64,000 nt of DNA, taken from contig NZ_CP017634.1 of assembly GCF_002777255.1 (NCBI RefSeq), positions 6,088,903 to 6,152,902 of the forward strand. Direction: 5' to 3'. Position 1 is the stretch's first letter. Each line of letters starts with the position of its first letter. Positions 32,918 to 41,113 of the stretch are shown here, piece by piece. Source of the DNA: Candidatus Formimonas warabiya. Its GTDB lineage: Bacteria > Bacillota > Dehalobacteriia > Dehalobacteriales > Dehalobacteriaceae. The notes beneath the pieces were generated by a model. It ran no database searches and was not told where the DNA came from. It was given only the letters and a program-made list of their open reading frames with translations. A program made the translations under genes and the position numbers.

Positions 32918-34366
32918 ATGTTAGAAGCAGTAAGAATATTTAACGCTACGGAATTTCAGTATCTTTCCCAAGAACAGTTGCAGGAAATCCATTCCGCCAG
33001 CTTGTCCATTTTAGAAGACGTAGGCTCCCTTGTTTATCACGAAGAGGCTCTTGAGCTGTTAAAAAAAGCAGGGGCTTATGTGGAAAATGGCAATCGGGTC
33101 TATATTCCCGGCTTTTTAGCGGAGTGGGCCATCCGTACCGCCCCTTCCCGGGTGGCTATTTATGACAGGAACGGTAAAGAAGCCATGTTTCTAGAGGGCC
33201 GTAAGGTCTATTACGGTACCGGCTCTGACTGCCCGAACATTTTAGACAGTTTTACGGGGGAAAAACGGAAATTTCTTTACAAAGACGTGGAGGATGCGGT
33301 TAAGATATGTGATTATTTATCAAACATTGATTTTATAATGTCTATGGGCATTGTTTCAAATGTACAGAAGGAGTTAACTTACCAGCATGAATATGCCATT
33401 ATGCTGCGTAATTCCATCAAACCTCAGACGATTACTGCTGCGGACAGGGCGTCCTTAGTCGATATTGTGGAGATGGCTGGTGCGGCTGTAGGGGGAAAAG
33501 ATATTTTACGTAAAAAGCCCATTTTTGTCCTTTATGTTGAGCCCAGTTCTCCTCTGCAGCATTCCGCAACTGCTGTGGAGAAACTGCTCTATGCGGCGGA
33601 ACACAGGCTTCCGGTTAACTATTCTCCCGGACTGATGGCAGGGGCAACGGGCCCCATCACCATGGCAGGGGCGATGGCCCAGGCGAATGCGGAAATACTG
33701 GCTGGTTTAGTGATTCATCAACTGAAATCTCCCGGTGCTCCCTTCGTATTTGGCGCCGGCATGTCTCCCATGGATCTGGTCAGCATGCAGCCAACCTACT
33801 GCGCACCGGAAGCCATGATGGAAACGGCCGGGATTTGCCAACTGGCCCGCTACTATCATTTGCCCTCCTGGGGATTTGCCGGGTGCAGCTCGTCCAAATT
33901 GCCGGATGAACATGCGGTCTATGAGGCATCTATTTATATTTTAATGGCAGCGTTGACCGGGTCAAACCTGACCCATGATGTGGGGTACCTGGAATTTGGC
34001 CTGACCTACTCTTTTGATTTGCTCGTGATGTGCAACGAAATCATTGGTCAAGTGAAAAGACTGATGCAAGGAATTCCTGTGGACAAAGAACATCTGGCCG
34101 TTGATGCCATCCGCCGGGTAGGACCGGGAGGACATTTCTTGGGGGATGAACATACCTACCGTCATTTCCGGGATCAATGGCAGCCGGATCTTACCGACAG
34201 AACCACGTATGAAACATGGCTGGCCCATGGAGGTACGAGTATGGGCCAGCGCACCCAAAAGAGAATCCGAGATATCCTGGAAAACCATCATCCGGCACCA
34301 TTAGCACCGGAGGTGAATAGGGAGATCGATCGTATTATTGCCCGGGCTGAGGAAAGAACGAAATAG
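32918..34366 (+). CDS. MttB-family (non-pyrrolysine) corrinoid methyltransferase 3
   Basis: This 482-residue protein is related to the two MttB homologues at 15.7-18.7 kb. It shows IHSASLSILEDVGSLVYHEE, GTGSDCPNILDSFTGEKRKF and LTGSNLTHDVGYLEFGL, with no in-frame TAG. The ATG at 32918 follows AGGGAGG. It lies in the middle of the sulfur regulon with a CymR-like site upstream, and is followed by a separate promoter for the AhpD-like gene. A substrate with both methyl and sulfur groups would fit (for example a dimethylsulfonium compound), but this is inference. The corrinoid partner is not in the window. Confidence 0.88.
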   Translation: MLEAVRIFNATEFQYLSQEQLQEIHSASLSILEDVGSLVYHEEALELLKKAGAYVENGNRVYIPGFLAEWAIRTAPSRVAIYDRNGKEAMFLEGRKVYYGTGSDCPNILDSFTGEKRKFLYKDVEDAVKICDYLSNIDFIMSMGIVSNVQKELTYQHEYAIMLRNSIKPQTITAADRASLVDIVEMAGAAVGGKDILRKKPIFVLYVEPSSPLQHSATAVEKLLYAAEHRLPVNYSPGLMAGATGPITMAGAMAQANAEILAGLVIHQLKSPGAPFVFGAGMSPMDLVSMQPTYCAPEAMMETAGICQLARYYHLPSWGFAGCSSSKLPDEHAVYEASIYILMAALTGSNLTHDVGYLEFGLTYSFDLLVMCNEIIGQVKRLMQGIPVDKEHLAVDAIRRVGPGGHFLGDEHTYRHFRDQWQPDLTDRTTYETWLAHGGTSMGQRTQKRIRDILENHHPAPLAPEVNREIDRIIARAEERTK

Positions 34367-34411
34367 AGGAAAATCCCCGGGGGAAATTTTTCCCCGGGAA
34401 GAAAAAAATGA

Positions 34412-34482
34412 TTGACATAATCCTATCGGAATGGTATGTTATAGATGACGCAAAACATACTTTTCCTATCGGATATATTATA
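34412..34482 (+). promoter_or_regulatory. Promoter with two operators before the AhpD-like gene
   Basis: TTGACA (34412-34417) and TATGTT (34435-34440) are 17 bases apart. TCCTATCGGA (34421-34430) fills the spacer and TTTTCCTATCGGATATATTA (34461-34480) lies downstream. These are the two clearest copies of the shared CCTATCGG core and are placed for repression. Confidence 0.8.
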
Positions 34483-34498
34483 AAAGAGGTGAGCGAAC

Positions 34499-35020
34499 AT
34501 GAGTTATATTTCTTTGGTGGAGTATGATCAATCCCCTGACGAAATTAAACATGAATTTGATGATCAGATTTCCAAGCATGGAAAAATTACCAATATGAAG
34601 CGGACCCTTCTGCATTCCCTGCCGGCTTTTAAAGCCTATATGGAATGGTATACGCTGAAGGATGAAATTGAGCCGTTTATCGGCAAAAGGGGTGTGATCA
34701 TCTTCTCCCATGCCATCTCCACGCAAAATGATTGCCTGATTTGCTCCACCTTTTTCCGCAAAATATTAATCGATCAGGGTGAAAAACCGGAGGACCTGGT
34801 GTTATCTGAGCAAGAGCAGGTTTTGGCGGAGTTCGGCAAGCAGGTGGTAAAAAATCCTGACCAGATTCCCCAGGAAATATATTTACGATTAAAGGATCTT
34901 TTTAGTGAAAAAGAAATCGTGCTTTTAACGGCTTTTGCCGGACTGATGATGGCGACGAACCTCATTAATACCGTTTTAAAGGTGCCTTTGGACGATTACC
35001 TGGACGCTTACAAAAAATAG
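34499..35020 (+). CDS. Carboxymuconolactone decarboxylase/AhpD-like protein
   Basis: This 173-residue helical protein has the AhpD-type motif SHAISTQNDCLICSTFFRKI, with two cysteines three apart and a preceding histidine, as in alkylhydroperoxidase-like thiol peroxidases. It begins an operon with a short-chain dehydrogenase and an ABC importer, under two CymR-like operators. GAGGTGAG precedes the ATG. It may protect against peroxide or handle a thiol/disulfide in the sulfur pathway; its true reaction is unknown. Confidence 0.75.
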   Translation: MSYISLVEYDQSPDEIKHEFDDQISKHGKITNMKRTLLHSLPAFKAYMEWYTLKDEIEPFIGKRGVIIFSHAISTQNDCLICSTFFRKILIDQGEKPEDLVLSEQEQVLAEFGKQVVKNPDQIPQEIYLRLKDLFSEKEIVLLTAFAGLMMATNLINTVLKVPLDDYLDAYKK

Positions 35021-35036
35021 GGGACGGAGGAGAACC

Positions 35037-35843
35037 ATGGGAAAGGAATTCTTGCATCAAACGATTTTTATCACGGGGGCGGCACATGGACAGGGCAGGG
35101 CAACGGCTTTGGCCTTTGCCAAGGAAGGGGCCAATATTGCTGCTTTTGACGTAGCAAAACAAATTGAATATCCTGCTTATCAATTTGGCACCTCCCATGA
35201 GCTGGAGACATTAAAAAATGAAGTAGAAGCAGAGGGGGTAAAATGCCTGATTTTTGCGGGCGATGTGCGGGATGATGCCGCGGTACAGAACGCTGTCCAT
35301 GAAACAATCCAAACTTTGGGCCGGATTGACGTCCTGTTTAATAACGCCGGAATTTGCGCCTATGGGCGGGCCCACGAACTGAGCGAAGCGGAATGGGATG
35401 CTATGATTGACATCAACCTGAAAGGGGCGTGGCTGGTCGTCCGCCGGATTATTCCCTATTTGATCGCACAAAAGTCGGGGGTGATCATCAATAACTCTTC
35501 CATCGCAGGGCTGAGAGGGATGAACCGGCTTTCCCATTACGCGGCGTCAAAGTGGGGGCTGATCGGCCTAACCAAATCTTGGGCCCTGGAATTGGCACCT
35601 TACAATATCAGGGTCTTAAGCATCCATGCCACAGGGGTGAATACGCCGATGAATGATGGCCTGGCCTTTTTGGAGGGGGCTACGCCCCGGGAAATTGCGG
35701 AGCGTTCCGCGGGAAATCTATTGCCGGTCCCTTGGATTGAGCCGGAGGATGTCGCCTATGCCGTGTTATTCCTGTCCAGTGAAAAGTCCCGATATGCCAC
35801 AGGCTCCCAGTATGTTTTGGACGCCGGACTTCTCACAAGATAA
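35037..35843 (+). CDS. Short-chain dehydrogenase/reductase, nicotinoprotein-like
   Basis: This 268-residue SDR has the cofactor loop ITGAAHGQGRATALAFAKEG, LFNNAGI, the catalytic Ser in NNSSIAGLRG and the YAASK motif (SHYAASKWGLIGL). Between strands 2 and 3 it carries an insertion (IEYPAYQFGTSHELETLKNE) like that of SDRs with tightly bound NAD linked to mycofactocin. No mycofactocin genes are seen. It follows the AhpD-like gene by 16 bases with a GGAGGAG site and precedes the ABC importer by 25 bases. It may oxidise an alcohol derived from the imported compound. Confidence 0.83.
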   Translation: MGKEFLHQTIFITGAAHGQGRATALAFAKEGANIAAFDVAKQIEYPAYQFGTSHELETLKNEVEAEGVKCLIFAGDVRDDAAVQNAVHETIQTLGRIDVLFNNAGICAYGRAHELSEAEWDAMIDINLKGAWLVVRRIIPYLIAQKSGVIINNSSIAGLRGMNRLSHYAASKWGLIGLTKSWALELAPYNIRVLSIHATGVNTPMNDGLAFLEGATPREIAERSAGNLLPVPWIEPEDVAYAVLFLSSEKSRYATGSQYVLDAGLLTR

Positions 35844-35868
35844 AAATAAAAAGGAGTGTTGATGCGTA

Positions 35869-36723
35869 ATGAAACTGAAGTGCCAAATGAAATCCTTGTT
35901 AGCGCTGGTAATCTTAACCGTTCTGATGGTTTCCCTGAGTGGATGCGGTGCCCAGCAAAGTAGTGACACGGATACCACGGGGGATGCAGAGAAGGAAGTA
36001 CAGAAAATTCTTGTCGGCACCATGGGTACATATCCTCCTTTCTCCTTCCAGGATGAAAGCGGCAAATTGACGGGATATGATATTGAAGTCGTGCGAGAAG
36101 TAGATAAACGGTTGGATGATGTGGAATTTGAGTTCGTGCCCACTCCTTGGGACAGCATGTTTCTAGGTTTGGAATCCAACAAATACCAGGTGGTGGCGAA
36201 TCAGATTGTGCGCAATCCGGAACGGGAAGAAAAATACTATTTCTCCAATACCAACTATTTTAACAGTATCTCCGCCATTATCGTGAAAAAGGGAAGAACA
36301 GGTATTTCCACTTTGGACGATTTAAAAGGACTAAAAGTGGGCACGGCGGTGGGAGATTCCTTTACGAGAATCCTGGAAGAATATAATAAACAAAACAACA
36401 ATGCGCTGATTTTAAAATATTATGACGGCACAAATCCTACGGTAACCCTGCAGGATATTGAAGCAGGCCGGATCGATGCTTATTTGAATGATCCCATTAT
36501 GGTGAACGAAAATGTGAAAAAACTGGGCCTGCAAGTGGAGCCTACCGGGGAACCGGTGACGGTAGAGCCGGTCTACTTAGTGTTCCGGAAAGATGAACAG
36601 GGCGCGGCCTTAAGGGATAAAATCGACCAGGTGCTTTCGGAAATGAAAGAGGACGGCACTTTAGGGAATTTGTCCAAACAATGGTTTGACACGGATTACA
36701 TTACCGTGGAACGCACCAATTAA
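35869..36723 (+). CDS. Polar amino acid-type ABC transporter, substrate-binding lipoprotein 1
   Basis: This 284-residue lipoprotein has a signal peptide with lipobox LMVSLSGCG (Cys near residue 27) followed by a family-3 solute-binding domain: GTMGTYPPFSFQDESGKLTG, then VVREVDKRL. It captures an amino acid-like solute outside the cell. Relatives bind cystine or other amino acids; the CymR-like control favours a sulfur compound. It is followed by permease and ATPase genes after a gap containing a long hairpin. Confidence 0.88.
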   Translation: MKLKCQMKSLLALVILTVLMVSLSGCGAQQSSDTDTTGDAEKEVQKILVGTMGTYPPFSFQDESGKLTGYDIEVVREVDKRLDDVEFEFVPTPWDSMFLGLESNKYQVVANQIVRNPEREEKYYFSNTNYFNSISAIIVKKGRTGISTLDDLKGLKVGTAVGDSFTRILEEYNKQNNNALILKYYDGTNPTVTLQDIEAGRIDAYLNDPIMVNENVKKLGLQVEPTGEPVTVEPVYLVFRKDEQGAALRDKIDQVLSEMKEDGTLGNLSKQWFDTDYITVERTN

Positions 36724-36754
36724 ATAATAAGTTCACTCTACACCCCCTTCTTTT

Positions 36755-36810
36755 AATACTACAGTAATACGAAAGCGAGTACCCTGTTTGAAGCGTATTG
36801 CTGTAGTATT
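36755..36810 (+). other. Intercistronic hairpin between binding protein and permease
   Basis: AATACTACAGTAATACG (36755-36771) pairs with CGTATTGCTGTAGTATT (36794-36810), 17 pairs with one G-T. There is no strong T run. Such hairpins commonly raise the amount of binding-protein mRNA relative to permease mRNA. Confidence 0.6.
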
Positions 36811-36869
36811 ATTATTCATCACAAGTTTACGGGGGCAGAAGATATGTTGATGGAAAAGGAATGAAGAAT

Positions 36870-37586
36870 ATGGGTACTATTTTTGACTGGGGATATATTT
36901 GGAAATCCTTACCCGAAATATTGGTTTACCTGCCGGTTACTTTGGAAATTGCCCTTTCTTCCATGTTTTTTGGCTTGATTCTTGGCTTGATCACAGCGCT
37001 GGTGAAGATTTACCGTATTCCAGTTTTAAAGCAATTTGCCGCCCTCTATATCTCCTTTATCAGGGGAACGCCCCTGCTGGTGCAGATCTATTTAGCCTAT
37101 TACGGCATTCCAAAGGTCTTGGAATATATGGAAATCGCCTATCATTGGCATTTAAGCGTGAACAATGTGGCGCCCATTGTCTTTGTGGTTTTTGCCTGCG
37201 CTGTCAATTTAGGCGCCTATTTATCCGAAACCATTCGGGCTTCCATTGAGTCTGTAGACCGGGGCCAGGTGGAGGCAGCCTATTCCATCGGCATGACCAC
37301 CCTTCAGACCATGAAACGGATTATCCTGCCTCAGGCCTTGGTAGTAGCTTTGCCTAATTTTGGGAACATTTTTTTAAGCATTATTAAAGATACCTCTTTG
37401 GCTTTTATTGTCTCTGTGGTGGAAATCATGGGGCAGGCAAAGATCATTGGGTCCCGGGGGTTAAGGTTTTTTGAAGTCTATATCGCCGTTTCTTTAATCT
37501 ATTGGGTTGTTTGCGTTGTGTTTGGAAAAGGGATCAGCCTTTTGGAGGAACGGCTGAGGAAGTATGAAAGAAGGGCGATTGGATGA
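36870..37586 (+). CDS. Polar amino acid-type ABC transporter, permease 1
   Basis: This 238-residue inner-membrane protein of the HisM/TcyB type has about five membrane segments, the FIRGTPLLVQIYLAYYG block and the EAA loop EAAYSIGMTTLQTMKRIILP that contacts the ATPase. The ATG at 36870 lies ten bases after AAAGGA, better placed than the ATG at 36861. Its stop overlaps the ATPase start (ATGA). Confidence 0.9.
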   Translation: MGTIFDWGYIWKSLPEILVYLPVTLEIALSSMFFGLILGLITALVKIYRIPVLKQFAALYISFIRGTPLLVQIYLAYYGIPKVLEYMEIAYHWHLSVNNVAPIVFVVFACAVNLGAYLSETIRASIESVDRGQVEAAYSIGMTTLQTMKRIILPQALVVALPNFGNIFLSIIKDTSLAFIVSVVEIMGQAKIIGSRGLRFFEVYIAVSLIYWVVCVVFGKGISLLEERLRKYERRAIG

Positions 37587-38335
37587 TTAAATTAGAGCAG
37601 GTGCATAAATATTTTCACAAAAATCATGTTTTAAAAGGGATCAGCCTTACCGTGGCCAAGGGGGAGGTGGTGGTGATTTTAGGACCTAGCGGTTCCGGAA
37701 AATCCACCTTGCTGCGCTGCATCAACTTTCTGGAAAGACCAACCAGCGGGATCATCCAAATTGACGATCTATGCGTCGATGCGGAAAAAGCCCACAAAAG
37801 GGATATTGTTTCCCTGCGCAAGTATACCGGCATGGTCTTTCAGCATTACTATCTTTTTAAAAATCGGACCGCATTGGCAAATGTGATGGAAGGGCTGGTC
37901 GTAGTACAAAAACTGGACCGGAAACAAGCGGAGCAAAAAAGCCGGCAGTTATTGGAGAAAGTGGGTTTGGGCGACCGGCTGGATTACTATCCTTCCCAAT
38001 TATCCGGCGGTCAGCAGCAGCGTGTGGCGATTGCCCGGGCCTTGGCCATCAATCCCAAGGTGCTTTTGTTTGATGAGCCCACATCGGCCTTGGACCCGGA
38101 GCTTGTGGGGGAGGTATTATCTGTGATCAAACAGGTGGCGGAGGAAGGCAACACGATGATTGTGGTGACCCATGAAATGAATTTTGCCCAGGAAGTGGCG
38201 GATCATGTGATATTTATGGACGACGGCGTGATTATGGAGGAGGGTACGGTGGAGGACATCTTCCATCATCCGAAGGAAGAAAGGACGAAACAGTTCCTGC
38301 AAAGAGTAAATCCTGCCGCCATGTATTATATTTAA
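37583..38335 (+). CDS. Polar amino acid-type ABC transporter, ATPase 1
   Basis: This 250-residue ATPase has Walker A GPSGSGKSTLLRCINFLE, signature LSGGQQQRVAIARAL, Walker B VLLFDEPTSALDPE and the switch His in VVTHEMNFA. It overlaps the permease stop by four bases. With the preceding genes it forms an importer with a close paralogue at 38.6-41.1 kb. Confidence 0.94.
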   Translation: MIKLEQVHKYFHKNHVLKGISLTVAKGEVVVILGPSGSGKSTLLRCINFLERPTSGIIQIDDLCVDAEKAHKRDIVSLRKYTGMVFQHYYLFKNRTALANVMEGLVVVQKLDRKQAEQKSRQLLEKVGLGDRLDYYPSQLSGGQQQRVAIARALAINPKVLLFDEPTSALDPELVGEVLSVIKQVAEEGNTMIVVTHEMNFAQEVADHVIFMDDGVIMEEGTVEDIFHHPKEERTKQFLQRVNPAAMYYI

Positions 38336-38400
38336 GAGACAACGAGAGCTGCCTGCCCGTAGCATCAAGTCTGCCTGATCTATTTTCGATAAATTATTTG

Positions 38401-38457
38401 TTGACAAAAGGGAGCGTTTCCGATATTATAGTTATTAAACAAATAGGTATACTAATA
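38401..38457 (+). promoter_or_regulatory. Promoter and operator of the second importer/nitrogenase-like operon
   Basis: TTGACA (38401-38406) and TATTAT (38424-38429) have an ideal 17-base spacer. AAACAAATAGGTATACTAAT (38438-38457) lies at the transcript start and resembles the site before the second O-acetylhomoserine sulfhydrylase. Confidence 0.75.
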
Positions 38458-38460
38458 AAA

Positions 38461-38517
38461 ATGACTGACTGGTAAACTAGAGGTCGTATCTCATGAAACA
38501 TGGGATGCGGCCTTTTT
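38461..38517 (+). ncRNA. Leader terminator before the importer/nitrogenase-like operon (copy C)
   Basis: CTGG-taaa-CTAG (38469-38480) forms a small hairpin, followed directly by AGGTCGTATCTCATG (38481-38495). This pairs with CATGGGATGCGGCCT (38499-38513) and ends in a T run. The order of elements (TGAC, short hairpin, AG, terminator stem) recalls the nifB and nifX leaders, but the sequence is less similar. It is well placed to attenuate the whole operon. Confidence 0.6.
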
Positions 38518-38617
38518 ATTATTCTCTAAAGGAGGGATATTCTGCCTTCAGAAGATTAAGAAATGTCGATTAACCAAAATGATTTAACTGAAAAAAATGA
38601 TAGGAGGATGTAAAAAA

Positions 38618-39472
38618 ATGAAGAGGTTTAAATGCCTGGGTGTGCTGATCTTTTTTCTGGTGATACTGATGGGAGCATTTAGCGGTTGTTCTCAAAATAC
38701 CGCATCTGATGCAGATTCAAAGGAAAAGTCGGATACGGAAGGAGCGGAATCCGGCACGGCGCCGAAAACGATTTACGTGGGGACCCAACCGGATTATCCC
38801 CCCTTTGATTACGCGGATGAATCCGGCGCGCTTACCGGATACGATATTGAGCTGGTGCGGGAAATATTTAAGCGCTTACCGGAATATAAACTGGAATTTC
38901 TGCCCACGGCCTGGGATGGCATCACCCTAGGACTGGATTCCAACCGGACCCAAATGATTGCCGATCAAATGACGGTAAATGAAGAACGGGAAAAGAAATA
39001 TTACTTATCTGAACCGTATTTTTCTAATGAAGTTTATCTCGTGGTAAAGAAAGGGCGGACCGATATCAAGTCCCTGGAGGATTTGAAAGGTAAAACATTG
39101 GAACTTGTGGTGGGCACCACACCGGCGACAGCGATCGAAGAATGGAATGAGGCAAATGGTAATCAGATTAAAATTCAGTACACCAAAGCCACCAATTATA
39201 CCGATCCCTTGAACGATGTGGCCAACGGCAGGGTCGATGCTTATGTAGAATTTAAAATCAATGCGGATGCCGTGATCAAGGAACAAGGGTTGCAGATAGA
39301 AACTGTGGGTGAACCGGTTTTCGAACTGCCGGTAGCCTTTGTCTATCGCCGCGATGAATTGGGAAAAGAACTCAAGGAAAAAATTGATGCCGTGATGCAA
39401 GAACTAAAAGCCGACGGGACCATGGGGGATCTGTCCGTGAAATGGACCGGAGGAGATTATATTCCCGACTAA
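38618..39472 (+). CDS. Polar amino acid-type ABC transporter, substrate-binding lipoprotein 2
   Basis: This 284-residue lipoprotein has lipobox MGAFSGCSQ and the family-3 binding domain (GTQPDYPPFDYADESGALTG). It is a paralogue of the binding protein at 35869, with the same WD..LGL..N core but different in detail, so a related ligand is expected. The ATG at 38618 follows AGGAGG. It is the first gene of the operon that continues into the UroD-like and nitrogenase-like genes, and so probably binds the compound these enzymes act on. Confidence 0.88.
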   Translation: MKRFKCLGVLIFFLVILMGAFSGCSQNTASDADSKEKSDTEGAESGTAPKTIYVGTQPDYPPFDYADESGALTGYDIELVREIFKRLPEYKLEFLPTAWDGITLGLDSNRTQMIADQMTVNEEREKKYYLSEPYFSNEVYLVVKKGRTDIKSLEDLKGKTLELVVGTTPATAIEEWNEANGNQIKIQYTKATNYTDPLNDVANGRVDAYVEFKINADAVIKEQGLQIETVGEPVFELPVAFVYRRDELGKELKEKIDAVMQELKADGTMGDLSVKWTGGDYIPD

Positions 39473-39592
39473 TTGGTATGCCTGAAATGATCGGGAGATG
39501 GCGGGAACTGCCGGTGCAAATTTTGCCGGAGCAGTTTCTTCCTTGCTGAAAATAATTGCCTGAAGTGGCCCCATTCCCATGAAGGCATCAAA

Positions 39593-40330
39593 ATGAATGG
39601 TGGTATTCTGATGAAATTTTTTGATGTGCGCGCGATGTTCGAAAGCATACCCCAAATCGTGCAATATTTGCCTACCACAATAGGCGTGACCTTCATAGCC
39701 ATGTTTATAGCGACCATGATCGGTCTTTTTACGGCATTGATCAGGATCTATCGGGTACCGGTTTTGAAGCGCATCGCCGGGTTCTATGTCTCTTTTATTC
39801 GCGGCACGCCGTTATTGGTCCAGCTGTACCTGACCTATTATGGCGCGCCCAAGGTTTTGGATTTGCTAAAAGTGAAATATGGCTTATTTGAAAATACGGA
39901 TGTCAATGTGATTCCCCCGGTGTACTATGCCGTAATGGCATTTGCCGTTAACCTGGGCGCTTATTTGTCGGAAACCATCCGTTCCGCTATTGAGTCGGTG
40001 GACCGGGGCCAGTTTGAAGCCGCTAACTCCATTGGCATGAGTCAAACCCAGGTGCTGCTCAAAATTGTCTTGCCCCAGGCTTTACTGGTGGCATTGCCCA
40101 ATTTTGGCAATACGCTGATCGGTACCATCAAAGATACCTCCCTGGTTTTTATGATCTCGGTGGTGGATGTGATGGGCAAAGCGCAAATCATCGGCGCCAG
40201 AACGTTGAATTTTTTTGAGGTCTATATTGCCGTATCCTTGATTTATTGGGCTACCTGCATCATCCTGGAAAAATGCCTGAACCTTTTGGAAAAACGCTTA
40301 AAAATATCGGAAAGAAGTTGTGTGGAATGA
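39593..40330 (+). CDS. Polar amino acid-type ABC transporter, permease 2
   Basis: This 245-residue permease is a paralogue of the one at 36870, with SFIRGTPLLVQLYLTYYGAP and EAANSIGMSQTQVLLKIVLP. GAAGG lies seven bases before the ATG at 39593; the ATG at 39611 is an alternative. It ends overlapping the ATPase start. Confidence 0.9.
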   Translation: MNGGILMKFFDVRAMFESIPQIVQYLPTTIGVTFIAMFIATMIGLFTALIRIYRVPVLKRIAGFYVSFIRGTPLLVQLYLTYYGAPKVLDLLKVKYGLFENTDVNVIPPVYYAVMAFAVNLGAYLSETIRSAIESVDRGQFEAANSIGMSQTQVLLKIVLPQALLVALPNFGNTLIGTIKDTSLVFMISVVDVMGKAQIIGARTLNFFEVYIAVSLIYWATCIILEKCLNLLEKRLKISERSCVE

Positions 40331-41079
40331 TTAAGTTGCACAAAATCAACAAATATTTTTCCCAGCACCATGTCTTGAAAGGCATCGATCTTTCTGTGAA
40401 AAAAGGTGAAGTGGTTGCTATTCTCGGACCAAGCGGGTCGGGCAAGTCCACCCTGTTGCGCAGCATTAATTTTTTGGAACGCCCCTCCAGCGGCAGCGTA
40501 GAAATTGGTGCCTTAAAGGTAAACGCGGATACGGCCAGCAAAAAAGATATTCATGCCCTTAGAATGGCAACGGCCATGGTGTTTCAGCAGTTTAACCTTT
40601 TTAAAAATTTGAATGTGCTCCAAAATGTGATGATCGGTCTTACTTCTGTGAAAAAGATGGACCGTAAAAAGGCCAAAGAAATTAGCGCGCAAATTCTCGA
40701 AAAAGTGGGTTTGAGCGATCGGATCTCTTACTATCCCTCCCGGCTGTCCGGCGGCCAGCAGCAAAGGGTGGCCATCGCCCGGGCCTTGGCTTTGAATCCG
40801 GAAGTGCTGCTTTTTGACGAGCCTACCTCCGCCCTGGATCCCGAGCTGGTGGACGAGGTGTTATCCACCATTAAAAAGGTAGCCCAGGAAGGAAATACCA
40901 TGATTATTGTCACCCATGAGCTGGGGTTTGCCCGGGAGGTTGCCGACAAGGTGGTGTTTATGGACAACGGTTTGGTCGTAGAGGAGGGGCCGGTAGAGAA
41001 AATTTTTACCGACCCGGGGGAAGAACGGACAAAGCAGTTTTTAGGCAAAGCCCTGCAGCGCTTTATTTATGAAATCTAA
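40327..41079 (+). CDS. Polar amino acid-type ABC transporter, ATPase 2
   Basis: This 250-residue ATPase has Walker A GPSGSGKSTLLRSINFLE, signature LSGGQQQRVAIARALAL and Walker B LLFDEPTSALDPELVD. Its ATG overlaps the permease stop codon. It is a paralogue of the ATPase at 37583. The next gene, of the UroD superfamily, starts 34 bases later with no terminator between, so importer and enzymes are one transcript. Confidence 0.94.
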   Translation: MIKLHKINKYFSQHHVLKGIDLSVKKGEVVAILGPSGSGKSTLLRSINFLERPSSGSVEIGALKVNADTASKKDIHALRMATAMVFQQFNLFKNLNVLQNVMIGLTSVKKMDRKKAKEISAQILEKVGLSDRISYYPSRLSGGQQQRVAIARALALNPEVLLFDEPTSALDPELVDEVLSTIKKVAQEGNTMIIVTHELGFAREVADKVVFMDNGLVVEEGPVEKIFTDPGEERTKQFLGKALQRFIYEI

Positions 41080-41113
41080 CCTGACTAACTTGGCAAGGAG
41101 ATAGAAATACCAC

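Noticed and set aside
34372..34400. CCCGGGG hairpin as a terminator after mttB homologue 3
   Set aside because: The inverted repeat is real but followed by an A-rich stretch on the plus strand, with no T run, so I did not list it as a terminator.
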